A stretch of 47,288 nucleotides of DNA from a virus, in the IMG/VR virus record IMGVR_UViG_3300021351_000001, positions 1 through 47,288 of that record; one strand, given 5' to 3'. The position numbers were made by a program, and so were the translations under genes. Every line of letters starts with the position of its first letter. Position 1 is the stretch's first letter. Below the pieces are notes generated by a model. That model saw only the letters and a program-made list of their open reading frames with translations, was not told the DNA's origin and did no database searches. This document shows positions 12,758-22,327 of this stretch, piece by piece.

Positions 12758-13183
12758 TTATACCATCTCTTTTATTTGTACTGTTATGTGCGGATGATCA
12801 CACCATATCTTGTCGAACACCAACTTTGCCACTTGGGCGTCGTCATTCCAGAAACCCAACAGAGTCAACACGTCCTTGACCATCTTCACGATGTTGTCAC
12901 AATCCGGCCTAGTATCGCAGGGTTTGAAGCCATTAACTTTGTTCTTCTTTGGTTCTGACTTACGCCAGCTATAACCCCAAACAACGTGCAACTTCAACGC
13001 CCCTTCTAATGGCTCTTTCGGTGCGTAAGGACTGAACAATGTCGTCAGATTATCCTTAGCTACCTTACCTCTACTACCACCCTGCTTGCCGATAAAAAAC
13101 TTGCCATCCTTTCTTTTCATTGGCCGTAAAGATCCCTGGTGGGTAGCCTTTGGTGGATTGCAACTAATCGTGAAGTTGATCAA
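12758..13183 (-). CDS. rusA: RusA-family Holliday junction resolvase
   Basis: A protein of about 141 residues with the RusA signature near residues 85-120: DTRPDCDNIVKMVKDVL, then GFWNDDAQVAKL, containing the conserved acidic residues of the catalytic site. The N-terminal SCNPPKATHQGS part is also usual. It cuts four-way junctions from recombination or replication. The start is uncertain: a TTG at 13183 that overlaps the upstream stop (TTGA) with AGGAA before it is preferred, while an ATG at 13207 lies further inside the upstream gene. Confidence 0.88.
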   Translation of the reverse strand: MINFTISCNPPKATHQGSLRPMKRKDGKFFIGKQGGSRGKVAKDNLTTLFSPYAPKEPLEGALKLHVVWGYSWRKSEPKKNKVNGFKPCDTRPDCDNIVKMVKDVLTLLGFWNDDAQVAKLVFDKIWCDHPHITVQIKEMV

Positions 13184-13932
13184 AACAGTGATTCCTGTTC
13201 TGCACATTCAGAGCAAAGCACTTCTTCAGTGTGCTTCGGAAGCTTTGCACCGCACAGCGCACATTTCTCTGACAGATTGTCAATCATCCCCTGTTCTTCC
13301 TTGCTGATACCATTTAGTTCAGCCAGTTCCTCTTCACTCTCTCCAACATCAGCCGGCAAATTAGGCGTTGCCTCATCGTTTCCGCCATCAATATCCTCAT
13401 CCTCGCAAACGTCCGGCGTTCCGTCAGGATCATTTCCGCTATCTTCGGGTTCATTCTCGGCAGCAGTCTTTTGTCCATGTTGCTCCTCTGCCTGTTGTAC
13501 GACCGAAGCCATCTCCTCTTGTAGTTCGTCTTCGGTCATGTCACGTTCTTTCAGAACTTCGCCAGTATCCTTGCGTACCTCCTTGACCTTCTTCTCAATA
13601 TAGTCGAAATGGCGTTCGCATTCAATGCACTTGTCAACGCTTCTAGCCTTCAGCAACGCCCTGGCCTTGTCAATAATACCTTCCTGTTCGGCAATCGAAC
13701 CCTTGATAATCGAAGCCTGATCCTTTAGCCGTTTCTGTAGAGCGTCAAGCTCGTCCTTTGCATCCACAAATGCGTTGACCTGCTCGTCAACCTCTTCAGC
13801 GGTCAGAGGCACCGGCAGCGTCTTCTGAAACTTCTGAAACCTATTGTGGTTGTACTTGTAGTTATCACACAGTGCTCCACCGCACTCCTTACGCCCACAC
13901 CGTTTATGTCTTTCGCACGTCCTGTCTTTCAT
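13180..13932 (-). CDS. Coiled-coil protein with terminal zinc-binding motifs
   Basis: A 250-residue protein. The N terminus has a cysteine/histidine group (CERHKRCGRKECGGALC), residues 50-125 are a coiled coil with an internal KCIECERH, residues 150-215 are an acidic low-complexity linker, and the C terminus has CALCGAKLP and CSECAE, a treble-clef or zinc-ribbon pair. No catalytic motif is seen. The position between the repressor and RusA/RecT suggests a DNA-binding or bridging role in recombination; this is inference. GGGAGAA gives the ribosome site. Confidence 0.7.
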   Translation of the reverse strand: MKDRTCERHKRCGRKECGGALCDNYKYNHNRFQKFQKTLPVPLTAEEVDEQVNAFVDAKDELDALQKRLKDQASIIKGSIAEQEGIIDKARALLKARSVDKCIECERHFDYIEKKVKEVRKDTGEVLKERDMTEDELQEEMASVVQQAEEQHGQKTAAENEPEDSGNDPDGTPDVCEDEDIDGGNDEATPNLPADVGESEEELAELNGISKEEQGMIDNLSEKCALCGAKLPKHTEEVLCSECAEQESLF

Positions 13933-13943
13933 TTCTCCCTTTC

Positions 13944-14117
13944 TTAGTTACCCATTTGCATCACACAAACAAAGAGCAAAACCAGAATGATGATCAGCTC
14001 GAAGATAACCATACAGTTCGCAGAGAACAATTCAGTATCTCTTTTGCACAGGATCTTACGCAACCGCTTATTGTCATCCTTCAGCGCCTTGCTTAACGTC
14101 GCTTCCATTTCGTTCAT
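13944..14117 (-). CDS. 57-residue membrane protein
   Basis: A short frame, ATG 14117 to TAA 13944. Residues 1-30 are charged and helical, residues 36-54 are strongly hydrophobic (MVIFELIIILVLLFVCVM), giving one span near the C terminus with a cytoplasmic or tail-anchored N terminus. AAAGGAGATCA precedes the start, which overlaps the stop of the RHH gene (ATGA). A role such as superinfection exclusion is possible for a protein made from a lysogeny promoter, but not shown. Confidence 0.65.
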   Translation of the reverse strand: MNEMEATLSKALKDDNKRLRKILCKRDTELFSANCMVIFELIIILVLLFVCVMQMGN

Positions 14118-14275
14118 TGATCTCCTTTCCGGGAACAGAAGTCTTCTATTATCAATGCGACTTGAGCGGCCCGGCTTCTCCTATTGTCGTAGGCCTCTCT
14201 GTCCACCTTAATAATAGTGCTTTTCGGCAACCTCATTCCCACCGACACGAGTTGTTCTTTCTTTCGTTTCATCAT
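14114..14275 (-). CDS. Ribbon-helix-helix repressor candidate
   Basis: A 53-residue basic protein: an N-terminal strand QLVSVGMRLPKS, a first helix TIIKVDREAYDN, then RRSRAAQVALIIEDFC as second helix, an Arc/MetJ-like ribbon-helix-helix layout. It is the first gene of the early operon and lies beside a divergent promoter region containing repeated TTGGCAAA words, so it may be the phage's own regulator. With the -10 element at 14288-14283 the predicted transcription start falls on the A of the ATG, so the messenger would be leaderless; no ribosome site exists upstream. Confidence 0.65.
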   Translation of the reverse strand: MMKRKKEQLVSVGMRLPKSTIIKVDREAYDNRRSRAAQVALIIEDFCSRKGDQ

Positions 14276-14312
14276 GTTGAGAACCGTATCAAAGGTTTGG
14301 CAAACTGTCAAC
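14276..14312 (-). promoter_or_regulatory. Early minus-strand promoter with operator
   Basis: TTGACA (14312-14307) and TGATACGGT, an extended -10 with hexamer 14288-14283, are 17 bases apart. The near-palindromic GTTTGCCAAAC lies in the spacer, well placed for a repressor. It drives the operon that starts with the RHH gene. Confidence 0.7.
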
Positions 14313-14335
14313 AGAAAATTTTAAAAAGTTTTATC

Positions 14336-14363
14336 TTGCCAAATTTTGCCAATGTGGTATGGT
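14336..14363 (+). promoter_or_regulatory. Divergent plus-strand promoter with two operator words
   Basis: TTGCCA at 14336 and TATGGT at 14358 are separated by 16 bases. The segment holds two direct repeats TTGCCAA ten bases apart (14336 and 14346), the same word as in the opposite promoter. It would serve the 98-aa gene and the integrase. Confidence 0.55.
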
Positions 14364-14384
14364 GGTGAAAATAGGAGAATGATT

Positions 14385-14681
14385 ATGGGTATCCATATAC
14401 ATTTGAAGACTGAGGGAGGCGAATATCACCCCGATTGGGATTCGGTAAGGTATGCTGTTGATCGAGAATTCTCGCAGTGCATTGATTGGCATGATGTTGA
14501 TTGGAAAGATGATGATTACGCCGACTGGCGTCCCAAGGACATTGATCGTATGCGCGTCCGCATAGCTCAATTTGATGGTTGGAGCGTGGAACCCAAGGAT
14601 AGTATTTTCGCTATAAAGAGATTCTGGCATTTGTGCGACTTGCTTGAGGCTAACCCTGAGTATTATGTATGTATCAATTAA
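14385..14681 (+). CDS. Small acidic protein upstream of the integrase
   Basis: A 98-residue acidic protein (MGIHIHLKTEGGEYHPDW; WHDVDWKDDDYADWRP). The second ATG of a MIM group is chosen because AGGAG lies seven bases upstream of it. It shares a transcript with the integrase 12 bases downstream, the usual place for an excisionase or other recombination directionality factor, but the acidic composition and lack of a DNA-binding motif argue against that. Function unknown. Confidence 0.7.
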   Translation: MGIHIHLKTEGGEYHPDWDSVRYAVDREFSQCIDWHDVDWKDDDYADWRPKDIDRMRVRIAQFDGWSVEPKDSIFAIKRFWHLCDLLEANPEYYVCIN

Positions 14682-14693
14682 ATAAGGAGTACT

Positions 14694-15767
14694 ATGAAAC
14701 GAGGACATCTATATCAGCGAAACGGAACTTACAACCTACAGTACACAACACCGGACGGTAAGCGGGTCAACCATTGCCTGTGTACGGATGACGACGCGGT
14801 TGCTAACGATCTGCGTGATGAGATTATGGGTAGGATCGGCCACGTTCGGGATCAAGCCAAGTACCTGCAAAAAATGTATAACTATGGGATGGAATGCAAG
14901 GCTGAGTTGGATGGGATCACCGTTGAAATACCCATATGTCTTGTGGATGTATGGAAGTTGTTCATGGCGTCCAAAAAGAGGCCGCCGTCTTCTGATAACA
15001 TGATACTTGACTACCAAATGAAATGGGGCACGTTCCTGGAGAGGCACGGCTGGCACATCAAAATCACAGACGTATCGCCGGGTGTGGCTTCGCTGTATAT
15101 AGACTGGTTAGAAAATCGTTATACTTCCAACACCGTCAACAAGCATATATCCTGCCTGCGGATGATATGGAGAGCCTTGGATATTGAACCAAACCCCTGG
15201 GAGGGCCTCAGATCCACGAAGAAGGACAAGGCTGTCAAGTACCGGCGACTCACCGTTGATGAGTGTAGGTTGGCTTATGCTGAGGCTCCTAAAGACTTGA
15301 AGAATATAATCATGATCGCGTATTACACAGGTCAAAGAAGAAAAGATATTTTAGGAATGACGCCGCCTGTTGATAAAGTCATCCATGTCACTCAGGCAAA
15401 GACGGGTCAAAGTGTGGTCATACCGGCTATGAATGAGCTTCTGGATTATCTTATAGTCTATACGTCGTATAGCAAAGCAAGCCTTTGTTGTGAAAACTAC
15501 ACCTTCAAACCAGAGAGGTTGACCAAAGACATGCGTAGGCTCTTCAAGAATTGCGGAATTGAAGACAACGAGCACGGCAAGGCATCACTGCACAGCTTTC
15601 GTGCAACCTTCGCCTCTCTCATGGCCGAAGCCGGGGCTCCTGATCATGTCATACGGTCGGTGACCGGGCACAAGAAGGGCGACCAGCTTGAGACCTACGT
15701 ACAGGCCGATGTCGAAGTTGCTAGGGAATGGATGGAGAAGGCGTTGCCGCCGTTGGCTACTTGCTGA
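14694..15767 (+). CDS. int: Tyrosine-family integrase
   Basis: A 357-residue site-specific recombinase. Residues 1-60 form an arm-type N terminus (RGHLYQRNGTYNLQY), 80-180 a core-binding domain (SAM-like), and 185-345 the catalytic domain with Arg215 in YTGQRRKDIL, Lys236 in QAKTGQ, His300-x-x-Arg303 in HSFRATFASLM, His326 in VTGHKK and the nucleophile Tyr335 in ETYVQ. All catalytic residues are present, so it should insert and excise the phage at att sites. AAGGAG precedes the start. It converges with the late operon, ending eight bases before the next gene's stop. The attP site was not identified. Confidence 0.95.
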   Translation: MKRGHLYQRNGTYNLQYTTPDGKRVNHCLCTDDDAVANDLRDEIMGRIGHVRDQAKYLQKMYNYGMECKAELDGITVEIPICLVDVWKLFMASKKRPPSSDNMILDYQMKWGTFLERHGWHIKITDVSPGVASLYIDWLENRYTSNTVNKHISCLRMIWRALDIEPNPWEGLRSTKKDKAVKYRRLTVDECRLAYAEAPKDLKNIIMIAYYTGQRRKDILGMTPPVDKVIHVTQAKTGQSVVIPAMNELLDYLIVYTSYSKASLCCENYTFKPERLTKDMRRLFKNCGIEDNEHGKASLHSFRATFASLMAEAGAPDHVIRSVTGHKKGDQLETYVQADVEVAREWMEKALPPLATC

Positions 15768-15775
15768 ACAGTTGA

Positions 15776-18700
15776 TCATCTAACGCTTCTAGGAGTTTGT
15801 TTAAGGGATTCTTCTGCTTGTTTTCGACGAAGACTCCGAAGCTTGTCCTGGATAGATTTGCGCTGTCGTGGATCTGTAGTATTTTGAAGGGCTTTCGTTT
15901 GGATTGCAAACTGCGCCTTGCTTGACTGTTGCCACTTCAACATTTGCCCATCGGCGTTCGCAATACCTGCCGCCTTCATATCTTTCACAAAATCTCTACC
16001 TAATGCTGTACTGCGCCACGATGCTCCATGCTTCCTGAAGACATCATCAATAGCTTTCTGCCTCCAATAATAATACTTGCGCTCTGCTGAGTTTTTCTTG
16101 TCGTAGGTTTCACTCAATTCGCCAGAAGTAGGATCTGTTTCGTAAATACCTACAGCCCTTTTGAAGTCTAGGGGGCCATTCAGCAAATATTTGACGAAAG
16201 GATTACGTTCTGGATCTCCTCCTTTTTGGGTTCTAGTGTATTGAGCAATCGGCGTAAACATCTTTTCAACAAGATATCCTCTGACATAGGGGAAGATGTA
16301 CTTGATATCGTCATATGTGTAATCGTTCGTTACAATGGCTTGGTGCAGTGATTCAGGCATAACAGTTCGTTTCGTGAAGGGGTCACGGTTGCTAAGAAGA
16401 CCAGCGGCAAACTGAAGTATAGGCCCCATTGTTGACATAGTTTTGTCCGCTGGCACCTGTAAAACGTCTGTTCCCAACTTCTGCGCAAATTCTTTTGGTG
16501 TAATCCTCTTCTGAAGCAGCTCTGAAGTCAGCATGTTCAAGTTGTCCAAACCAAACCAGGACCAAGCCATATCTACCGGAGACGGTGGGGCTATTACAAC
16601 GTTACGGCCTTCCTCATCTTTTCCTAGGACGATATGAAAGCGTTTTCTCAGCCATTCAGGAAGCTGGTTTTCAATCTGTTGACGTTCATCGTCACCATGA
16701 TTCCAAGCAAACGCCGCTAAGTAAGGCGCAATCGCGGCTAGAATATACTGCATCTTGGCTTGCGCATCGCCTTTCGTGAGTGTTCTTACGTGATTCCGAA
16801 CATTGGCTTCATGAAAGCGTATGAACGGTGCAGCAAACCCTGTCAAAAGGCGTTGGTAGGTCTTTGGCACATCAACATAGTCCACAAGTGCTTCACGGGC
16901 AACTTTCGCCGCCGCTGATTCGCCGTCGAGTCCTTCTGTACTGATTCCAGCGACCTTTTGAACTGACTGACCTTTATTCACCCTATCAAGCTGGTGTGCC
17001 AAAATTGCCAGACGGGCGACAGCTTCCCTGAACTCATTAGCCTTGCGCCATGCGTTCTTGCCCTTGGTAATAGCAGAAAAAGTACCGATCTCTGCGGTAA
17101 AGCCTGAACCCGCAACGTCCTTGGCTTCTGCAACTCTAACAAGCTGGTCAACAAGCTTTTCATTGACACCTAGCGCTGTTACCTTGGTTTTAGGATCCAA
17201 TATTTTGGCTGCTGCTACTACGGCTTTGTCCATATAAAGGACGGCAGACGGATCAAACGCCAGCATGTTCCAGGTATCACCTATGAGGTTGCCAATCTGA
17301 TAGGGTAATCCAGCGACCGTTAGAGTCATAGCCTTCCATTGTCGCGTCATTCTAGATAAGCTATACATTACATCCCAAAGCGGATCAGAAGAATCTACGA
17401 GGTTCATCATCTTGTTTGCGACTTCTTCCGGCAATAAGAAAAGTGTTGGTTGTCCTCTGGCCCGAATTCTTGCGGTAGGCTGGCCGCCTTGCTTGCCGGT
17501 CATGTCCAACCATTCCCTGACAGAGGCATCTTGTGTCCATGCTTCGTTCAATATGTCCTCATTGACCCCGAGTGCAGAGAATGTATTCTGCTTGTAGACA
17601 ACAGGCTTATAGCGTTTTCCGTCTATTGTTTCTACAGGCTTCGGTCTTTTGCCTTTGTTGTTTTCTCTCCATTGCTTCAACTTGTCATACTTTCTTGCCT
17701 GAGAGAGCATGAAGTCTTCCATCCTGTTATCAATCTTGACCTTGCCTACATGTGACCAAAAACCTTGCTCGTCTGTACGTATGAGTCGCTTAGACCCAAC
17801 TGCTTTCTTAGTGTATCCCCGAAATGGCTGCTTGAACTTATGCTGTTGCGCAACCTTGAGTCCGCGCATGTATTCAGGCATAAACTCTATAATTTCATGG
17901 TGGGCATAGTTCTTTCTGGTTTCTTTAAGCTTACCACGGGCCACTAATTCTTGCCCGAGAGCTTCCATAAGATTTCCCATGTGTTTTGCGGCGTCCTTTA
18001 CATCCTGGGAAACTGTGTCTTCTAAGAATTCCAAATGCTCTCTGACTTGCTCTTCTGTCAGATCATTGGGAAGAATATGCCCGTCCTCTGCACGTTGAAC
18101 AAGATCTTTGGTGTAAAACAGATCCATAGCCGCATCAACGCCTTTCCGTCCCTCAGCTTTGGCAAGTGCACCAAAGATAGCGCCTCTGAATTGCTCAATT
18201 TCTTCAGATATTTTGCGCTTCATTGGTTGGAATTCTGTACGAAGATCATCTCGAAACTGTTGAAAGCTCTCTTTTAATTGCGGATCACGTGTGACGAATG
18301 ATCGAACAAACGGGTCAACAATGTCTTGTGTGGCACCTTTGATATCAATCGTAGAACGCGCCTGCATGGATCGACCGGCTTTAAGAGTCTGCTCTACTTG
18401 TCCTGGTTGGCGCCCCTTTTTGCGAGCTTGTCCTAAACGTAGAAAACCAGCTTGACCCCTCTCTTTTAGCTTCTTGACTGTTTCTGCTGTTGCTTCGGCC
18501 AATACATCATCAGCGGTTCGCACGGGCTTCTGTGGCTCTTCTTGGATCTGATCGGCTTCCTGTGCGACATCGACTTTTTCCGAAATTTCCTTTTCAGGCA
18601 CCGGCGCAACCTCGACAGGCTCTGGCTTAGGCTTGACTTCGACAGGCTTCGGGGCCTCAACCTCGTAGCCCTGCTCAAGAAGCTGGCCGCGCACATCCTC

Positions 18701-18832
18701 AAGCTGCTTGTCGAGTTGCTTGCGCAACCGCTTTGCCCTGGCCATAGGATCTTTGGCCTTCTTAAAGGCAGCGGCTTCCTTTGGTTTGATCGACTTGTTC
18801 AACCTCTTTAAGCAGTCAGCGAGACTTGCCAT
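15776..18832 (-). CDS. Large internal virion protein (polyvalent-protein type)
   Basis: A 1018-residue protein, the last gene of the late operon. Residues 1-125 are basic and then Pro/Glu/Val-rich (low complexity), 125-330 helical, and the rest long helical segments including MTLTVAGLPYQIGNLIGDTW, LLTGFAAPFIRFHEANVRNH and PYVRGYLVEKMF. The C-terminal part recalls the large polyvalent protein-associated (LPD) domains found in ejected phage proteins; this is an impression. In podoviruses such proteins sit inside the head and enter the cell with the DNA. GGAGG precedes the start, which overlaps the small gene upstream. Confidence 0.7.
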   Translation of the reverse strand: MASLADCLKRLNKSIKPKEAAAFKKAKDPMARAKRLRKQLDKQLEDVRGQLLEQGYEVEAPKPVEVKPKPEPVEVAPVPEKEISEKVDVAQEADQIQEEPQKPVRTADDVLAEATAETVKKLKERGQAGFLRLGQARKKGRQPGQVEQTLKAGRSMQARSTIDIKGATQDIVDPFVRSFVTRDPQLKESFQQFRDDLRTEFQPMKRKISEEIEQFRGAIFGALAKAEGRKGVDAAMDLFYTKDLVQRAEDGHILPNDLTEEQVREHLEFLEDTVSQDVKDAAKHMGNLMEALGQELVARGKLKETRKNYAHHEIIEFMPEYMRGLKVAQQHKFKQPFRGYTKKAVGSKRLIRTDEQGFWSHVGKVKIDNRMEDFMLSQARKYDKLKQWRENNKGKRPKPVETIDGKRYKPVVYKQNTFSALGVNEDILNEAWTQDASVREWLDMTGKQGGQPTARIRARGQPTLFLLPEEVANKMMNLVDSSDPLWDVMYSLSRMTRQWKAMTLTVAGLPYQIGNLIGDTWNMLAFDPSAVLYMDKAVVAAAKILDPKTKVTALGVNEKLVDQLVRVAEAKDVAGSGFTAEIGTFSAITKGKNAWRKANEFREAVARLAILAHQLDRVNKGQSVQKVAGISTEGLDGESAAAKVAREALVDYVDVPKTYQRLLTGFAAPFIRFHEANVRNHVRTLTKGDAQAKMQYILAAIAPYLAAFAWNHGDDERQQIENQLPEWLRKRFHIVLGKDEEGRNVVIAPPSPVDMAWSWFGLDNLNMLTSELLQKRITPKEFAQKLGTDVLQVPADKTMSTMGPILQFAAGLLSNRDPFTKRTVMPESLHQAIVTNDYTYDDIKYIFPYVRGYLVEKMFTPIAQYTRTQKGGDPERNPFVKYLLNGPLDFKRAVGIYETDPTSGELSETYDKKNSAERKYYYWRQKAIDDVFRKHGASWRSTALGRDFVKDMKAAGIANADGQMLKWQQSSKAQFAIQTKALQNTTDPRQRKSIQDKLRSLRRKQAEESLKQTPRSVR

Positions 18833-19043
18833 TGATAACCTCCATCATAAATGAAACAACTGTGCTGATGATGATATCATCTTCACGCCGTCTTTCAACA
18901 AAAGCATTCTGCCGGTCTTCCAGGAAGAAGCCGCCTCCACCCAGGCCCCCGACATTCGAGGGAGGGGTAGGGGCAGGGGCAGCAATCAGGCCCCAAGCAT
19001 TCCCCCAAGCTCTTCCCCAACTATTTCCCCATGCGCTAGCCAT
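18816..19043 (-). CDS. Small Gly/Trp-rich virion-region protein
   Basis: A 75-residue protein that begins MASAWGNSWGRAWGNAWG, a repeated A-W-G-x-x-W-G pattern that I have often seen in short phage genes of the structural region, then GGGGFFLEDRQNAFVERRRED, an acidic-basic helix. The start is the ATG that overlaps the stop of the fibre-like gene (TAATG), and it overlaps the 1018-residue gene by 17 bases. Role unknown; probably a minor virion protein. Confidence 0.75.
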   Translation of the reverse strand: MASAWGNSWGRAWGNAWGLIAAPAPTPPSNVGGLGGGGFFLEDRQNAFVERRREDDIIISTVVSFMMEVINGKSR

Positions 19044-22000
19044 TATGCAGGCCCCCAAGGATCGGCTTCCGTTCCGGCACCGTCCACTGTTAGATCGTTG
19101 ACTGATTTAATATTCGAGTCTACCTGTCCAGCTACAGAGAAAGTCAAGGAGTCTGTTTTGCTTTTGACGGCATTGAGGTCAGCCTGTTCCGAGTTGTAGA
19201 AGTAGATGGTATTACTGCCTGCTGCCACTGGTGTAGCACCATCAGTACGGTATATCTGACCCCCAAGGATGGACAGTGCGGCAGATTTAACATTATCAAT
19301 AGCGACATCAACCTTGCTGACATCAATCTCAAGATTGCCTTGAGAATACCAGTTGAATGCCCCGAACAACTCCCTTATGCCTGTCTCCGTTGTACAAAAA
19401 TAGTAGTACCATGCACCAAAGCGAGGAACGTATGTTCTATTATCTGCGTCTTCGACATCAACCTGGAGATCCGGTGCCTCATCCCAAAGAAACTCACCAC
19501 CATTCGCGTCATCCATCAAAGAACCATCCTGACCATAAGCATTATAAACAGGCATGTTCTCTTGTTCGTCGAGGAAGCTGGCCCCTGTTGCTGTAATAAC
19601 CTGGGTGGCTTCTATAAGCTGTTTGGCTGTTGCACCACTTTGGTATGCTGCCCTCAGTTGTAAGGTATCATTTAGCGCAAGATCAGCATCCTGGAAGTCG
19701 GCGGTGTACGAGTACCCGCTCCCTCCACTTACGGTACTGTAGTCAAGTACTACTGTTTTGGTCACGTTGTATAGCTCTACCTTTGTATCGTCAATCAGGT
19801 TAGGCGCTGTAACAGTGGCCTGCTCAGTGATCGTAATTGTGCCGCTAGTTTCCAAGGTTGTAGGAGCTGTGGCCCCAGGAGCTATGTTCAGGAAGATGTT
19901 ATTCCCTGAGCTGTTCTCAAAGACTGTTGCGCTGTTGAAGGTAAATGCTGAAAAATCAAACACGTCACTTGCGTTGGCTGTAGTGACCTCGATAGTGGCC
20001 GAAGCCCCTGCCGATCCTGAAGGCGCTGTACCTGCTGCCTCTATCTCCCAATCACCCGTACCGGTAAGCGACACTATGCCTGTCACCAAGTCAATGTCCG
20101 CAGTAGTGAGCTTGGAGCCAGAATCTATCTTGATATCTGCCGTTACCGAGCCGCCCGTGTTAACAGCAATATCACTGCCATTTGAAACCAGAGTTTGAGT
20201 TGTTGAAGTCAGGGTACCACCAGAAGCAACAGTCAAATCACAAGACTCTAAACTGATATCAACGCCGCCTACAGTTGAAATCATTATATCTTCGTCAAGC
20301 ACGGACAATACTGCGGCTTCCGCATTCAGATAATCAAATATCTCCTGGATAGTATGGCTTTCACTCAGGGATACCGTGCGAGCTGAAAAGTCTTCAGTGA
20401 TCCCGGTATAGGCAAGGGCTGTCGCCTCATTAACAACCACAAAGTTTTCAGCTACTTGAGCCGCCGATGCACTAAAACCTGAAGAGGTAATTGTTCCGGT
20501 AAATTCGTATGTCTTGTATCCGTATTTGCGGACGATGTTTTTGATATTCAGGTTAGCGGTGTAATTGTATGAATCTGTGTAACTTCCACCACTTTCTGCG
20601 CCCTCGCTAACCAAAGAACTATCAGACACTTTTTCCATTCTTACATTCGATCCAGTTTGTAAGCTGTCTATAGTAAGATCCCTGGGGAATGTAATCGTGA
20701 CTGTTGCACCCTCGGTATCATAAGTAGGCGTATTGGTGTTTCCCAATATTTGAAGAGCTACTGTACTTGAAGAAGCGCTAACGTAAATATCCTGCGTGCC
20801 GCTGTCATCAAACGAGGGGTTTGTGAGTTGATATGTTCCGGCTGTTTCTATCACCATCGCATAAGCTTTTGGAGAGAAGCTGTGCGAGGTTCCGCTGCCT
20901 GCTGTTGTAAGGTCAAGTGCTGACATCTGAGCTTTGGCATTTGCATAAGAGGCATACACCTGAAAATCATCACTATCCTGAATGTAAATAAAATAGTCAG
21001 TTCCATCGGTCAGTCCAGCTAAATCGCTACCACCTCCGTTGTCGTATGTGACCATCTGTACAGAGCCGCGAGGGTAGCCGTGATCTGTCACAGTGATAAT
21101 GTCGTTGGTATCATCGACATTAGATGTTCCGAGTCCTGTAAGATCTGCCTTTTCTGGATAACTGCTGAACGTTAAGCCTGAAGTGTTTACCACAGAATCA
21201 AGAATCAGGTGATAGCAATCACGAATATTCTTGTAGCTGGTGCTTGTTATTGTAGTACTACCTGCCGTGATTGCTCCGCAACTGTTAAAAGTACAACTCG
21301 TCAAATCCAGATCATCAACAACATCTATTTTCCCTGCGCCTTGTATGGTGTTATTTGCAAAATCAATATCTGCCGTAGGAGTCCCTGCAAATTTAAGATA
21401 CCACGGAGAAACACTTTGAAAAGACACGTTGTTGATTGTGACTACATCACTGGTCCCTGCATTGACTCTTAACCCAATAATATTAGGCAATATATTAAGC
21501 GGAGGATAGTTTGCTTGAACATCTGAATTTTGTCGGAACAAGACGGTCGTTGCGGTTATCACAGAAAACTCAGTAGCGTTTGAGCCACCATCCCCTATTA
21601 TTAGGGGAATGGAAACATTATAGACTGCACCGCCACCCTCCTCAGCAATGACTTTAATAGGTAAGTTTGTAGTATCTGAACCAGGGCTACCGTCTGTGTA
21701 GTCGTAAAAATCGCCAAATGTCCCGTCTGTTGATGCTCCATCACCACCTACCAAAACAATGCCTGTTGTGTATCCGCACCAAGACACTGCTAACCGTTGA
21801 CCACCTCCAAGGGTGTTAAATGTCAACCCAATGTCGTCAATAGTAGACAAGGTTGGTGCTGTCCCCGATTCGTCTACCGCATCTGACGTATTGGCAGGAC
21901 TAACAACCGTCGCTACGCCATACCCCATTGCGTCGATATGAGTTTGGTCGATGCCACCCATAACCCATCGCCGGAACGTACTAGCAGAGTCGTCACCAAT

Positions 22001-22327
22001 GTAAAAAGCAACCCCACGATTTGCTATTGTGTTAACGTCGTTAAGGCCACCAGCAAACACTTGACATGTGAAATTTGAGATGACCAACATGTCGCCTGCC
22101 GACAAATCTTTGTCGCCTGAAGTTGTCCAGCGAGAAGCATACTCTCCTGCCCCTGAACTATCTTCGGTTCGCCATCCGGAACTAGCTCTGTCAGTTGCTA
22201 TAAGGGTTTGTGTAGAACGAGTTCCTTGGCTCACGCTCATAGCGGTTAATAGATTAGAACTTGTAGCAGACCCCGCCGTTGTTCCATCGTGCAATGTTGT
22301 TAATCCTGATACGCTAACACTTGCCAT
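19043..22327 (-). CDS. Large beta-rich tail or adhesin-like protein
   Basis: A 1094-residue protein, almost all predicted beta strand and rich in Ser, Thr, Gly and Asp. Segments such as TVTDHGYPRGSVQMVTYDNG followed by LTDGTDYFIYIQDSDDFQVY are typical of repeat domains in phage tail and adhesin proteins, and the middle resembles a parallel beta-helix. No signal peptide, enzyme motif or collagen repeats. Likely on the virion surface as part of the receptor-binding apparatus, or a polysaccharide-binding spike. It is followed by the Gly/Trp protein (TAATG overlap) and preceded by two small genes with one-base overlaps. Confidence 0.65.
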   Translation of the reverse strand: MASVSVSGLTTLHDGTTAGSATSSNLLTAMSVSQGTRSTQTLIATDRASSGWRTEDSSGAGEYASRWTTSGDKDLSAGDMLVISNFTCQVFAGGLNDVNTIANRGVAFYIGDDSASTFRRWVMGGIDQTHIDAMGYGVATVVSPANTSDAVDESGTAPTLSTIDDIGLTFNTLGGGQRLAVSWCGYTTGIVLVGGDGASTDGTFGDFYDYTDGSPGSDTTNLPIKVIAEEGGGAVYNVSIPLIIGDGGSNATEFSVITATTVLFRQNSDVQANYPPLNILPNIIGLRVNAGTSDVVTINNVSFQSVSPWYLKFAGTPTADIDFANNTIQGAGKIDVVDDLDLTSCTFNSCGAITAGSTTITSTSYKNIRDCYHLILDSVVNTSGLTFSSYPEKADLTGLGTSNVDDTNDIITVTDHGYPRGSVQMVTYDNGGGSDLAGLTDGTDYFIYIQDSDDFQVYASYANAKAQMSALDLTTAGSGTSHSFSPKAYAMVIETAGTYQLTNPSFDDSGTQDIYVSASSSTVALQILGNTNTPTYDTEGATVTITFPRDLTIDSLQTGSNVRMEKVSDSSLVSEGAESGGSYTDSYNYTANLNIKNIVRKYGYKTYEFTGTITSSGFSASAAQVAENFVVVNEATALAYTGITEDFSARTVSLSESHTIQEIFDYLNAEAAVLSVLDEDIMISTVGGVDISLESCDLTVASGGTLTSTTQTLVSNGSDIAVNTGGSVTADIKIDSGSKLTTADIDLVTGIVSLTGTGDWEIEAAGTAPSGSAGASATIEVTTANASDVFDFSAFTFNSATVFENSSGNNIFLNIAPGATAPTTLETSGTITITEQATVTAPNLIDDTKVELYNVTKTVVLDYSTVSGGSGYSYTADFQDADLALNDTLQLRAAYQSGATAKQLIEATQVITATGASFLDEQENMPVYNAYGQDGSLMDDANGGEFLWDEAPDLQVDVEDADNRTYVPRFGAWYYYFCTTETGIRELFGAFNWYSQGNLEIDVSKVDVAIDNVKSAALSILGGQIYRTDGATPVAAGSNTIYFYNSEQADLNAVKSKTDSLTFSVAGQVDSNIKSVNDLTVDGAGTEADPWGPA

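Noticed and set aside
14682-15775. attP next to the integrase
   Set aside because: The flanks are only 12 and 8 bases long and show no repeat or tRNA-like core that could be tied to an integration site. The site remains unknown.
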